From: Nostoc linckia z4
GTDB taxonomy: Bacteria > Cyanobacteriota > Cyanobacteriia > Cyanobacteriales > Nostocaceae
Direction of reading: 5' to 3'
DNA: 64,000 nucleotides
Assembly (NCBI RefSeq): GCF_002608075.1
Contig: NZ_LAHA01000008.1
Span: 77,573-141,572 of the forward strand
Shown: one piece after another, positions 34,237 through 43,497 of the stretch
Numbering within the stretch: position 1 is the first letter of the stretch
How the letters are laid out: each line of letters opens with the position of its first letter
The notes under the pieces: generated by a model
What the model was told of the DNA's origin: nothing
The model's database searches: none
What the model saw: the letters and a program-made list of their open reading frames with translations, nothing else
Program-made: the position numbers and the translations under genes

Positions 34237-34629
34237 ATGAATAAGCACAAAAAAAAGCAGGACTTAGACTTAATTCAAAGTTCTGACACCCCTACCTGTG
34301 ATACTCATCTGGTGCATCTAGATAATGTACGCTCATCTCAGGCGCAAATTTTACCGACAGATAAAGCACAACAAATGGCAGAAATTTTTGGGGTGTTAGC
34401 AGATACAAACCGCATACGCCTCTTATCAGCTTTGGCTTCTAGTGAATTGTGTGTTTGCGATCTAGCTGCATTAACCAAAATGAGTGAATCAGCAGTTTGC
34501 CATCAGCTGCGGTTATTGAAAGCTATGCGTTTAGTCAGCTATCGTCGAGAAGGTCGGAATGTTTATTATAGTTTGGCTGACAGTCACGTCATTAACTTAT
34601 ATCGCTCTTTAGTGGAAAATTTAAATTAA
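34237..34629 (+). CDS. ArsR/SmtB-family zinc-type repressor (ZiaR/AztR-like)
   Basis: A 130-residue winged-helix repressor. Two metal sites are visible. One is an alpha3-type set, ELCVCDLA (about residues 78-85), with N-terminal Cys/His in PTCDTHLVH (about 19-27). The other is an alpha5-type set in DSHVINLYRSLVEN. The recognition helix is SESAVCHQLRLL. ZiaR and AztR combine the same two sites and release DNA on Zn2+ (AztR also Pb2+, Cd2+). It is divergent from the ATPase-CDF operon with an SmtB-like operator between, so it most likely represses that operon and itself. Confidence 0.9.
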   Translation: MNKHKKKQDLDLIQSSDTPTCDTHLVHLDNVRSSQAQILPTDKAQQMAEIFGVLADTNRIRLLSALASSELCVCDLAALTKMSESAVCHQLRLLKAMRLVSYRREGRNVYYSLADSHVINLYRSLVENLN

Positions 34630-35275
34630 TAAAATATTGAAGTTTTGACTTATTGGTTTATCGATTTTGCTGTTAGTTTAAAATCATTTAAATAATATAA
34701 TTTTAGACTAATCTTAAATTCTGAAACTGGTATTTTTTAAAGAGATTTTATGAAATAAAGTGAGTGCAAAGCACGCGCTATACGAACACGAAAAAAGATG
34801 AAATTTTTATTTAATTCTGCTTTTTATCTCATTTTCAAGACTAATAGCTGAAGTTTGATAGCTATAGCCTTCTTATTTATAAAATTGTAGTCTACTTAAT
34901 TTTTACTTTAACTTTTAATAATTAAAATACATAAATAATAAATTTTATATTTATGCTGTGAGAATGCATACAGCAATCCCAAAGCGTATATGTATTATAT
35001 ACGTTTGAGGTACTTTGTAGTTCTGGAAAAATGTAAAATTCCAAACATGAAATCGCCTAAATATCATAGTTACTCCTAATAACAATCGCCACTAAAAATT
35101 TCACCCAAATTTCATATCGATATGAAACACTGGAAAAAGACTACTATTCAAATTCCTTAAACTACTCACAAAAGCGATGTAACTAGCTAAAGAAAGCGGT
35201 AGTCCAAATTTGCACATTAAATGCCAACATCCAAAGGCGATTCTGCTTTCTCACTAACTTAGGACACAACAAGCG
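34630..35275. other. 646-bp gap upstream of the RND operon
   Basis: AT-rich and without a gene. It contains an imperfect palindrome CGTATAT/ATATACG at 34985-35003 and, at 35098-35127, direct-repeat box N fused to an 18-bp palindrome. A single ATGAAAT occurs near 34798. Nothing else was recognised. Confidence 0.6.
35098..35115 (+). promoter_or_regulatory. Direct-repeat box N, upstream of the RND operon
   Basis: The plus strand reads ATTTCAC CCAA ATTTCAT, nearly identical to box P before DUF2808 paralogue 4. It overlaps a perfect palindrome TTTCATATCGATATGAAA (35110-35127). It lies 161 bp before the adaptor start. Confidence 0.65.
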
Positions 35276-36976
35276 ATGGGAATCTCTAATTTGTTTCAAT
35301 GTTCTGCTCCACTGCGTTATGTTTCGTTGACAATGTTGAGTTTGTTACTACTAAATACTCCTACTACTGTTTTGGCTGGTGGTGGACACGATCATAGCGG
35401 TGCAAGTTCATTTCAGGGTGGGGGAAGCGAAGCAACTGGTTCTGTTGAAGTTGACGCAGAAACCGCAAAACTGCTAGGAGTTAAGGTCGAACCAGTGCAA
35501 CGTCAACGATTAGCTGTCGGCATTAAAACCACTGGACAGATTGAAACCTTACCTAGCCAGAAAGTTGAAGTCACCACTCCAATTCAAGGGGTAAAAGTAG
35601 TTGAACTGTTGGTAGAACCAGGCGCATTAGTAAAGAAAGGTCAATCGGTCGCCGTTGTAACCAGTCCAGATTTAGTGACATTGCGCGTGGAATCTCAGGA
35701 CAAATTAGCACAAGGTCAGGCTGATTTACAGCAAGCTCAAGCTGACTTGAGGCTAGCCCAGCAGAATTACGATCGCTATCAGCAAATAGCCGCAGCAGAA
35801 ATCGCCCAAGCCCAAAGCCAAGTAGCATTTGCTCAAGAAAAGTATGAGAAAGATCAAGTGTTAGCCACTGAAGGTGCTTTGGCACGTCGCAACGCTCTTG
35901 AATCTCAAACCCAACTAGCAGAAGCCAAAGCTAAACTAACCACAGCCAACAGCCGCCGCGATGTCATTGCGGCTGAAAATCAACTCAAACGCGTTCAAGC
36001 AGCAGTTAGCCTAGCAAAGTCCAATATTAATCGCAGCAGTGCTATTTATGAAACTCGGCTGCTACAACTAGGAAACCGCGCTAATACTAAGGGACTAATA
36101 ACAGTAACAGCTCCGATTTCTGGCAAGGTTGTTGATAGGGAAGTTACTATCGGTCAATCATTTCAGGACGCGGGTGGCAAGTTAATGACGATTGTGAATG
36201 ACAGTCGGGTTTTTGCCACAGCGAATATCTATGAAAAAGATTTAGATAAAGTGAGGACAGGTCAACAGGTAAGGATGAAGGTTGCTAGTGTGCCTAATCA
36301 AACTTTTACAGGAAGGATTACACGGATTGGCTCAGTAGTGGAAGGAGAAACGAGAGTAGTACCAGTACAAGCCGAACTCAATAACGCTAGAGGGCAGCTC
36401 AAACCCGGAATGTTTGCCGAACTTGAAGTTGTAACAGATCAGACATCTACAGCTACTTTGGCGATTCCCCAGTTTGCTGTAGTGGATGCAAATAATAAGA
36501 AATTGGTCTATGTCCAAAACGGCAATGCCTTCCAATCTGTTGAAGTTGAGTTAGGACAAACCTCTGGAGATTTAATTGAGATTAAAAGTGGTTTATTCGA
36601 GGGAGATTCAGTAGTTACCCAGCGTGCGCCACAACTTTATGCACAGTCGTTACGGGGCGATAAGAAACCCAAAGAAGACGACCAATCGCAAGAAGGAGAT
36701 TCGCACTCAGAGGAAACTGAGGCTAAAGCTAACAGCCTCCCTCTACCTTTATGGTTGCTCTTAGCAGGGGGAGGAACAGCCATTGCTACCGTGGCTTTTA
36801 TGGGAGGTAGCTTCTGGTCTGGTCGTCGCACGCGATCGCCTTTAATAGCAGTAGGAAATTCAGGCTACGAGTATGAAACTGAGGTTTATACCGACAACCA
36901 TAAGCAACCTATATTGTCTCAACCAGCCAAGCTGATTGAGAATGAAGAACGTGAAAATCCTCATTCCCCAAACTAA
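35276..36976 (+). CDS. RND efflux periplasmic adaptor (CzcB/NrsB-like)
   Basis: A 566-residue membrane-fusion protein. It has a signal peptide ending TTVLA, then HDHSGASS. The barrel-sandwich is ELLVEPGALVKKGQSVAVVTSP. A long Gln/Ala coiled coil (about residues 140-260) and beta-barrel (ITVTAPISGKVVDREVTIGQ, YEKDLDKVRTGQQV) follow. The C-terminus is unusual: an acidic linker (KKPKEDDQSQEGDSHSEETE), a TM helix (WLLLAGGGTAIATVAFMGGSF, about residues 490-510) and a cytoplasmic tail. It delivers divalent cations (Ni, Co, Zn in relatives) with the pump at 37169. A direct-repeat box lies upstream. Confidence 0.9.
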   Translation: MGISNLFQCSAPLRYVSLTMLSLLLLNTPTTVLAGGGHDHSGASSFQGGGSEATGSVEVDAETAKLLGVKVEPVQRQRLAVGIKTTGQIETLPSQKVEVTTPIQGVKVVELLVEPGALVKKGQSVAVVTSPDLVTLRVESQDKLAQGQADLQQAQADLRLAQQNYDRYQQIAAAEIAQAQSQVAFAQEKYEKDQVLATEGALARRNALESQTQLAEAKAKLTTANSRRDVIAAENQLKRVQAAVSLAKSNINRSSAIYETRLLQLGNRANTKGLITVTAPISGKVVDREVTIGQSFQDAGGKLMTIVNDSRVFATANIYEKDLDKVRTGQQVRMKVASVPNQTFTGRITRIGSVVEGETRVVPVQAELNNARGQLKPGMFAELEVVTDQTSTATLAIPQFAVVDANNKKLVYVQNGNAFQSVEVELGQTSGDLIEIKSGLFEGDSVVTQRAPQLYAQSLRGDKKPKEDDQSQEGDSHSEETEAKANSLPLPLWLLLAGGGTAIATVAFMGGSFWSGRRTRSPLIAVGNSGYEYETEVYTDNHKQPILSQPAKLIENEERENPHSPN

Positions 36977-37168
36977 ATACAGTTTTGCTTAATTTCGTAG
37001 CGAAAAACTCGAACAAACTTTACGCTTCTGGGCGCTCAACTCTGTGTACCTCTGCGTTTCAATTTAAACCCTCAATTGGCCAAGATTTTACGAAATTTTG
37101 TACTAAGGGATTTTAGATTGACAATTTTATACGGGGTTTAGGGCTAAAAATCCTATGTAAGTCAAAAT

Positions 37169-40100
37169 ATGCTTAATTCTATTGTTAAATGGTCGATCGC
37201 TCAACGCTGGCTAGTGGTTATTGCTTCCATCCTCATATCTGTTTGGGGCTTTCTCGTCCTGACGCAAATGCCACTGGATGTATTTCCTAACTTTGCTCCA
37301 CCGCAAGTGGAAATTATGACCGAAGCCCCAGGACTTGCACCAGAGGAAGTAGAGTCCCTAGTTACTCGACCGATAGAAAGTGTAATTAACGGCACTCCTG
37401 GACTAGAAACATTGCGTTCTGCCTCAGCTGTCGGTCTTTCGTCTGTGAGAGCGACTTTTAGCTTGGATACAGAAATTTATCGCGCCCGCCAATTGGTAAC
37501 GGAACGGTTGCAACAAGCACGCAGTCAACTACCGCAAGGTGTGGAAAACCCAGAGGTTCTGCCTGTTAGTTCACCCTTGGGATGGACTGTCAAATATGCC
37601 TTTACTTCTGAAACCACTCCGATGATGGAGGTCTGGCGGATTGTCAACTGGCAAGTGAAAAACCGCCTGCTTGCTGTCCCTGGCGTAAGTAATGTCGTCA
37701 TATTTGGTGGGGATGAGCGTCAGTATCAAGTGTTGGTAAACCCAGATAAATTGAAAGCGTTTAATGTTTCCCTTGATGATGTCACCAAAGCAGCACAAGC
37801 ATCCAACGCTAATGCACCAGGGGGATTTTTAATTACTCCTGACCAAGAAACATTGGTGCGAGGGGTAGGGCGGATTGAATCTATCGAACAACTTAAGAAA
37901 TCAGTAATTAAAGCCAAAAATGGCACCCCTATACTGTTGGAACAAGTGGCGGATGTACAAATCGGTGCAGCACTCAAACGCGGCGATGGCAGTTTTGCGG
38001 GTAAAAAAGCGGTAATTTTGACAGTCAACAAACAGCCAACAGCAGATACGCCAAAAGTAACGAAGGCGGCTGAAAAAGCAATGGAGGAAATTCAAGCAGG
38101 TCTGCCCAAAGATGTCAAAATTACAACTACTTTCCGTCAGGAAGATTTTATCGAAGCCTCGCTTAAGAATGTTGAAGAAGCTTTGCGTGATGGCACGATC
38201 ATCGTTTGTGTCATCTTGATTTTATTTTTGATGAACTGGCGCACGGTGATTATTAGTTTGAGCGCAATTCCTGTGTCTTTGTTGTTAGGAATGATGATCC
38301 TGAATTGGACAGGACAAGGCATCAATACAATGACTTTGGGCGGATTGGTTGTGGCGATTGGTTCGGTGGTGGATGACGCAATTGTCGATATGGAGAATGT
38401 CTACCGCCGTTTGCGAGAAAACCAGATAGCAGGCAATCCTGTACCACCACTGCAAGTTGTTTTTAATGGCTCAGTGGAGGTGCGGGTAAGCGTACTGTTC
38501 TCGACAATCATTATTGCAGTCGTCTTTGCACCAATTTTTGCTCTTTCCGGTGTAGAAGGTCGGATTTTTACACCGATGGCTGTAGCTTATTTGCTGTCAA
38601 TTGGCGCTTCTACCTTAGTAGCACTGACATTGACTCCAGCACTGTGCGCCCTTTTGCTAGTAAATCGGCGTTTACCAAGTACAGAAACTTGGGTTGAACG
38701 ATTTTCCCATCGTTTGTATCGTCCACTTTTGAAATTTTCTATTCGTCGCCCCAAGATTATTTTGACAGGTGCGATCGCTGCCTTTGTGGCTTCAACGATG
38801 ATTCTACTCTCGTTAGGGCAAGTTTTTTTACCAGAATTCCAAGACCGCTCTTTAGTAATCGCCGCAGTTTTAATGCCTGGTCAATCTCTGGATGCGACTA
38901 ATCAAGTAGGGTTAGCGATCGAAGAAGCCCTGAAAAAAAATCCTGGGGTTGAAACGGCTCAATTGCGCTCTGGACGGGCTGTGGGGGATACTGAGGTGGC
39001 TGGTGTAAACGGAGCGGAAATAGATGTCCAACTCAGCGAGGAGGGGGCAAAAGACCGAGAAGAAACAATTGAAACGATTCGTAAAGAGTTTGAAAAAATT
39101 CCCGGAGTCGTTCCCAATATCGGCGGGTTCATTTCGCACCGGATGGATGAGGTACTCTCAGGTGTACGAAGTGCGATCGCTGTGAAAATTTTTGGCCCCG
39201 ATTTAGAACAACTCCGCACCCTTGGTCAACAAGTACAATCAGCTATGGGCAGTGTTTCGGGTCTAGTAGATTTGCAACTAGAACCGCAAGTACCAATTAA
39301 ACAGGTACAAATTCAATTCGACCGCAATGCAGCAGCCCGCTATGGTATAACTATTGGCGAATTGTCAGAGATAGTAGAAACTGCACTCAATGGGCGAGTC
39401 GTTTCCCAAGTATTGGAGCAACAACAAACCTTTGATATGGTGGTTTGGTTGCAAGAAAAATACCGTAACAATATTGAAATTATCGGTAATTTGCTCGTTG
39501 ATACACCCAATGGACAGAAAATTCCTTTAGCTCAAGTCGCAAAAATTGACTACGGTACAGGCCCCAATACTATTAACCGCGAGAATGTCTCCCGTTATAT
39601 TGTTATCTCCAGCAATGTAGCTGGACGCGATTTAGGTTCTGTGATTAAAGATATCCGAGACAAAGTTAAGCAAGAGGTACAATTACCTCCCGGATATTAC
39701 ATTGAATACGGCGGTCAATTTGAAGCACAAGAAGGAGCGACAAAAACTTTACTTTCGGCTGGTGGATTAGCTTTTGTTGCGATCGCAGTTTTGATTTACT
39801 TTGCTGTCAAGTCGATTCCTGCCACCATCATGATCTTGATAAACTTGCCCTTAGCCTTAGTGGGTGGAGTCATTTCCATAGCCTTGACTGGTGGTATTCT
39901 CTCTGTAGCTTCAATGGTAGGATTTATTACCTTATTCGGCGTTGCTACACGTAATGGACTATTACTGGTTGAGAACTACAATTCTAGGATGGCAGAAGGA
40001 CAGCCTCTGCGGCAGGCTTTGATGGAAGGGTCGGTAGAAAGGCTGGCTGCTATCTTAATGACGGCATTGTCATCAGCTTTGGGTATGGCACCCTTGGTAA

Positions 40101-40288
40101 TTGGTAGTGGAGCTGGAAAAGAAATCCTCCAGCCATTAGCTGTTGTAGTGTTAGGTGGATTGTTTACCTCAACCGCTTTAACCTTGTTAGTGCTTCCGGC
40201 TTTGTATATACAGTTTGGTAGATTTGTGGTGCCAAGAAAGGCTGAACCAATTATTCAGCCAGAAATTGCACGAGAAGCCAGAGCCTAA
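37169..40288 (+). CDS. Heavy-metal RND efflux pump (CzcA/NrsA-like)
   Basis: A 1039-residue inner-membrane pump with twelve TM helices. TM1 is WLVVIASILISVWGFLVL. TM4 carries AIGSVVDDAIVDMENVYRRL, whose DD...D...E set is the HME (metal) type. TM10-11 carry FGVATRNGLLLVENY. Periplasmic porter loops such as GLETLRSASAVGLSSVRATF match CzcA and NrsA. Known substrates of relatives are Co2+, Zn2+, Cd2+ and Ni2+; the exact metal is not readable here. It follows the adaptor by 192 bp and is followed by a lipoprotein, DUF190 and CDF genes on the same strand. Confidence 0.92.
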   Translation: MLNSIVKWSIAQRWLVVIASILISVWGFLVLTQMPLDVFPNFAPPQVEIMTEAPGLAPEEVESLVTRPIESVINGTPGLETLRSASAVGLSSVRATFSLDTEIYRARQLVTERLQQARSQLPQGVENPEVLPVSSPLGWTVKYAFTSETTPMMEVWRIVNWQVKNRLLAVPGVSNVVIFGGDERQYQVLVNPDKLKAFNVSLDDVTKAAQASNANAPGGFLITPDQETLVRGVGRIESIEQLKKSVIKAKNGTPILLEQVADVQIGAALKRGDGSFAGKKAVILTVNKQPTADTPKVTKAAEKAMEEIQAGLPKDVKITTTFRQEDFIEASLKNVEEALRDGTIIVCVILILFLMNWRTVIISLSAIPVSLLLGMMILNWTGQGINTMTLGGLVVAIGSVVDDAIVDMENVYRRLRENQIAGNPVPPLQVVFNGSVEVRVSVLFSTIIIAVVFAPIFALSGVEGRIFTPMAVAYLLSIGASTLVALTLTPALCALLLVNRRLPSTETWVERFSHRLYRPLLKFSIRRPKIILTGAIAAFVASTMILLSLGQVFLPEFQDRSLVIAAVLMPGQSLDATNQVGLAIEEALKKNPGVETAQLRSGRAVGDTEVAGVNGAEIDVQLSEEGAKDREETIETIRKEFEKIPGVVPNIGGFISHRMDEVLSGVRSAIAVKIFGPDLEQLRTLGQQVQSAMGSVSGLVDLQLEPQVPIKQVQIQFDRNAAARYGITIGELSEIVETALNGRVVSQVLEQQQTFDMVVWLQEKYRNNIEIIGNLLVDTPNGQKIPLAQVAKIDYGTGPNTINRENVSRYIVISSNVAGRDLGSVIKDIRDKVKQEVQLPPGYYIEYGGQFEAQEGATKTLLSAGGLAFVAIAVLIYFAVKSIPATIMILINLPLALVGGVISIALTGGILSVASMVGFITLFGVATRNGLLLVENYNSRMAEGQPLRQALMEGSVERLAAILMTALSSALGMAPLVIGSGAGKEILQPLAVVVLGGLFTSTALTLLVLPALYIQFGRFVVPRKAEPIIQPEIAREARA

Positions 40289-40314
40289 TAATACAGCTTG
40301 GCGGAATTTGCAAT

Positions 40315-40358
40315 GGGCTACGCCTCACTACGCTAACGGAATTAGGAATTCCTAATTC
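40315..40358. repeat. Dispersed repeat plus 20-bp palindrome after the RND pump
   Basis: GGGCTACGCCTCACTACGCTAACGG (40315-40339) is of the type scattered through Nostocales genomes. It runs into the perfect palindrome GAATTAGGAATTCCTAATTC (40339-40358). It may act as an intercistronic hairpin. Confidence 0.5.
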
Positions 40359-40447
40359 TTAAAGGTTTCATTGATTTGAAATAGGTGGTTTACTTACAAC
40401 GTGCTGTATTAGTTTTTAATTTACAAAACATCAAGGAGTTTGAATTA

Positions 40448-40978
40448 ATGAAATTTCTGAAAACCAGTTTAGTAATTGTTAGCAGTGTAGGATTAATTTT
40501 TTTGGGTGCTTGTAATGGTGGGAATCAAGCTGCTAACTCGGAAAGTGCTACCAAAACAGCAACTACAAAAACAGCTGCCAAAACTGAACCCGTTGCTAAA
40601 ACTGGGGAAGCGCATAATGAAAACGACGGTCATGCTCATGATGAAAAAGGCGATCAATCTAATAATGGAGAGCATAAGGGTCAAGTTATAGAGTCGGGCA
40701 AATATCATTTAGAGTTCAAACCAGATATAGAAAAAGATTCTACTCATTTAGATATAAGCGTACACGGCGAGCAGGACAAAGCAATTACTGATGCCAAGCT
40801 CACGGCTCAAGTTCAGCTACCAGATGGCAGTAACAAAACCCTACAAGTTCCTTATAATACCGAGGAAAAGCAATATTCAGCAAAACTGCTTGCGGCTGCA
40901 ACGGGAGAGTATAAAGTTGTTATTCAAACTGATGTGAAAGGTGAAAAATTTAATGGTCGCTTTACCTTTAAGCGATAA
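40448..40978 (+). CDS. His-rich lipoprotein of the RND operon
   Basis: A 176-residue lipoprotein from the ATG at 40448, preceded by AAGGAG (40433-40438). The signal peptide ends in lipobox FLGAC. A Thr/Ala/Lys linker and an acidic His segment (HNENDGHAHDEKGDQSNNGEH) come before a beta-rich domain (KYHLEFKPDIEKDSTHLDISV...GRFTF) of the YtkA-like sort. It resembles the lipoproteins at 15318 and 21881. It may bind divalent metal in the periplasm close to the pump. Its function is not established. Confidence 0.75.
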   Translation: MKFLKTSLVIVSSVGLIFLGACNGGNQAANSESATKTATTKTAAKTEPVAKTGEAHNENDGHAHDEKGDQSNNGEHKGQVIESGKYHLEFKPDIEKDSTHLDISVHGEQDKAITDAKLTAQVQLPDGSNKTLQVPYNTEEKQYSAKLLAAATGEYKVVIQTDVKGEKFNGRFTFKR

Positions 40979-41032
40979 TCCGAGCAATTCAATAATTAGC
41001 GATAATAGCGATACCAGTATAGGAAAAGCAAT

Positions 41033-41368
41033 ATGACAATATGGAAAGAATTAACAATTTATGTTAGCGAGTTAGATTGTTGGGAACATCAACCCCTTCA
41101 TCAAGTTCTGCTCGGAATCGCTCGCAAACAAGGATTAACAGGGGTAACGGTAGTGCGGGCAATTTCTGGATATGGTAAACATGGGGTTTTTCGGACTCTA
41201 AATAAGCTAGATCCGTCTACTGAGTCCTCTGCACTACCACTTCTTGTTACAGTTATTGATAGTGAAACTGCAATAACCGAATTTTTTTCCTTGGTCAAAG
41301 ATATGCTTAAAGATAAGTTTGTCACTTGTCAAAGCATAGAAGTTCTTTCGCCATTGGTAACGCTTTAA
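41033..41368 (+). CDS. DUF190-family protein
   Basis: A 111-residue PII-like trimeric-fold protein of DUF190. The conserved parts are LTIYVSELDCWEHQPLHQVLLGIARKQGLTGVTVVRAISGYGKHG, the family's opening strand, helix and GYG turn, followed by LPLLVTVIDS. DUF190 genes often sit with ion transport genes (CrcB, CDF, chloride channels) and may sense nucleotides or ions. It is eleven bases upstream of the CDF gene and 54 bp after the lipoprotein, so it is in the Czc-like operon. Confidence 0.88.
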   Translation: MTIWKELTIYVSELDCWEHQPLHQVLLGIARKQGLTGVTVVRAISGYGKHGVFRTLNKLDPSTESSALPLLVTVIDSETAITEFFSLVKDMLKDKFVTCQSIEVLSPLVTL

Positions 41369-41379
41369 GGATAGCATTA

Positions 41380-42294
41380 ATGTCTCATAATCACAGTCAC
41401 GGACACAGCCACGAACCGACTAATTACAACCGTGCCTTCATTATTAGCGTTGCTCTCAACACTGGATTTGTTGTCATTGAAGTAGTTTATGGGTTAGCTG
41501 CCAATTCCCTTGCCCTACTTGCCGATGCTGGTCACAATTTGAGTGATGTTCTAGGTTTGTTACTTGCCTGGGGAGCAAGCTTCCTCGGTCGTCGCCAACC
41601 AACACCACGCCGCACTTACGGGTTACGTCGCTCCTCTATTTTGGCAGCTCTATTAAACGCTATCCTCGTACTTGTAGCTTCTGGCGCAGTTGCCTGGGAA
41701 GCCATACAGCGTTTTGCTCAAGCTAGTCCAGTATCAGGTAGTACAATTATCGGCGTGGCTGCGGTAGGTATTGCCATCAATATGGGAAGTGCCTTAATGT
41801 TCTTATCTGGTCGTGAAAGAGACTTGAATATTAGAGGAGCCTTTATCCATTTAGTTGCTGACGCGGCGGTGTCTTTGGGTGCAGTCCTGGCTGGTATTGC
41901 AATTGTTACCACTGGTTGGCTATGGTTTGACCCAGTTGTAAGTTTGATGATCGTTGTCGTGATTATTGTGAGTACTTGGCAATTGTTCCAAGAATCTTTG
42001 AACTTAGTCACAGATGCAGTACCAGCAGGTATTGAACCACTTGCAGTCCGTACATTCTTAGCTGAACTTCCCGGTGTATCTAGTGTTCATGACTTGCACA
42101 TTTGGGCAATGAGTACCACAGAAACAGCTCTCACTGCTCACTTAATTATGCCTACTAGAAATCCTAATGATGCTTTTTTAGTTCAGGTAAATCAACAACT
42201 TCACGACCATTTTGGTATCGAACACACTACAATTCAGATAGAAACAGGCGATCCAAGTTTTCCATGTCCTCTTGCTCAAGAAAACGTGGTTTAA
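41380..42294 (+). CDS. Cation diffusion facilitator, CzcD-like (second copy)
   Basis: A 304-residue CDF transporter, strongly similar along its length to the one at 30624-31547. It has His-rich start SHNHSHGHSHEP, DAGHNLSDVLGLLLAWGA in TM2, HLVADAAVSLGA in TM5 and HDLHIWAMSTTETALTAHL in the cytoplasmic domain. I start at the ATG at 41380 (MSHNHSHG). It exports Zn2+/Co2+-type cations from the cytosol to the periplasm, from which the RND complex can expel them. It is the last gene of the Czc-like operon. Confidence 0.93.
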   Translation: MSHNHSHGHSHEPTNYNRAFIISVALNTGFVVIEVVYGLAANSLALLADAGHNLSDVLGLLLAWGASFLGRRQPTPRRTYGLRRSSILAALLNAILVLVASGAVAWEAIQRFAQASPVSGSTIIGVAAVGIAINMGSALMFLSGRERDLNIRGAFIHLVADAAVSLGAVLAGIAIVTTGWLWFDPVVSLMIVVVIIVSTWQLFQESLNLVTDAVPAGIEPLAVRTFLAELPGVSSVHDLHIWAMSTTETALTAHLIMPTRNPNDAFLVQVNQQLHDHFGIEHTTIQIETGDPSFPCPLAQENVV

Positions 42295-42622
42295 ATCAAT
42301 TGAGTTGAGTATATGGATAGAGAATTTGGTGGCGATCGCATTTAGAGCAATTACTGTGACCGAATACCTAATCATCTTAGCTTTGTGAGAATAAATCCCC
42401 AAACTAATAGTTATTTAAGTAAATTTGCTGACTTTAATATATACCAAAATCACTAAACTTAGAAAAAAATCTATAAAATACTGATTTTTCATCTTAATTT
42501 CATCCTATTTTTGTAAAGTAGAATTTAGAGATTTAAAGTTTAAATCTTATAGCTCTTTAAAACACCACAGTTGTCTCACTAAATTATGGGTGCAACTAAA
42601 ATTTAGATGCTTATAAATTAAG
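42295..42622. other. Promoter region of the PxcA-like/sigma unit
   Basis: No gene. It contains a HIP1 site and direct-repeat box O at 42486-42503. Otherwise it is AT-rich. Confidence 0.6.
42486..42503 (+). promoter_or_regulatory. Direct-repeat box O, upstream of the PxcA-like gene
   Basis: The plus strand reads TTTTCAT CTTA ATTTCAT, then N7 and TTGTAA. It lies 120 bp before the start codon and is oriented toward the gene. Confidence 0.65.
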
Positions 42623-43438
42623 ATGAAATCAAAGTCATCATCTCAAAAGATGAGCTTTATTCCTCGCTCTATCCTGCGGACGATAGGAAAATTTCAACAG
42701 ACGTTAGATCCAAATGCTGAAGCAAAGGTTATTGAAGAGTTTCGCGCTTCTCGACTTCAAACAATTTCCTCTGTCCGTTTTTTGTTAATTTTGATTATAG
42801 TTCCATTACTTATAAATCAGCTTTCTCGAAACTTTGTAATCACTCCCCTCGTTGAGAAGTTCTGGAATTCACAAGAGTTAAATATTTTCTTAAATTCTTC
42901 TCAAGAAGAAAAAGCTTTAGTTGAACTTAAAAAATTCGAGCAACGTGTTTATTTTAAAGCTCGATTAGGTAAAATCACCACATTCTCTGACGAGGTTGTT
43001 CAAAATCAGCTTAAGAAAAAAGCTATTGCTTTAGTAGAAGAAAATAAAATTGAAAGTATTAATGCAGTAACAAATGTCTTGACAGATATACTTACAGCTA
43101 TCACATTAATAATCTTAATCTTAACAGGTAAGCAGCAGCTATCCATTCTTATGTCTTTTGCTGGCGATATAACTTATAGTCTAAGCGACTCTGCTAAGGC
43201 TTTTTTAATTATTCTATCTACAGATATATTTGTCGGTTTTCACTCTCCTTATGGTTGGCAAATAATTATAGAAAGTACTTTCAAGCATTATGGTTTACCA
43301 GAAAACAAAAGCCTTACTTCTTTATTTATTGCTACTGTTCCAGTAATCATGGATACAGTTTTCAAATATTGGATATTTCGCTACCTCAATCGCAGTTCTC
43401 CTTCAGCCGTGGCTACTTACCGTAACATGAATGAATAA
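42623..43438 (+). CDS. pxcA: Proton extrusion protein, PxcA/CemA family
   Basis: A 271-residue membrane protein of the CemA/PxcA family. The N-terminal part has RFLLILIIVPLLINQLSRNFV (TM1). The conserved C-terminal half includes ILSTDIFVGFHSPYGWQIIIESTFKHYGLP and ATVPVIMDTVFKYWIFRYLNR, the family signature. PxcA drives light-induced proton extrusion, and deletion in Synechocystis affects growth in acid or changing light. At 271 residues it is shorter than most PxcA (about 400) and lacks their long N-terminal extension, so it may be a PxcL-like paralogue. A direct-repeat box precedes it and a sigma factor gene follows 59 bp after its stop. Confidence 0.88.
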   Translation: MKSKSSSQKMSFIPRSILRTIGKFQQTLDPNAEAKVIEEFRASRLQTISSVRFLLILIIVPLLINQLSRNFVITPLVEKFWNSQELNIFLNSSQEEKALVELKKFEQRVYFKARLGKITTFSDEVVQNQLKKKAIALVEENKIESINAVTNVLTDILTAITLIILILTGKQQLSILMSFAGDITYSLSDSAKAFLIILSTDIFVGFHSPYGWQIIIESTFKHYGLPENKSLTSLFIATVPVIMDTVFKYWIFRYLNRSSPSAVATYRNMNE

Positions 43439-43497
43439 TTTTTATTAAAGATATTTTCACATCAACAAACAATACTAAACTTATGCCGATTTGTAAC

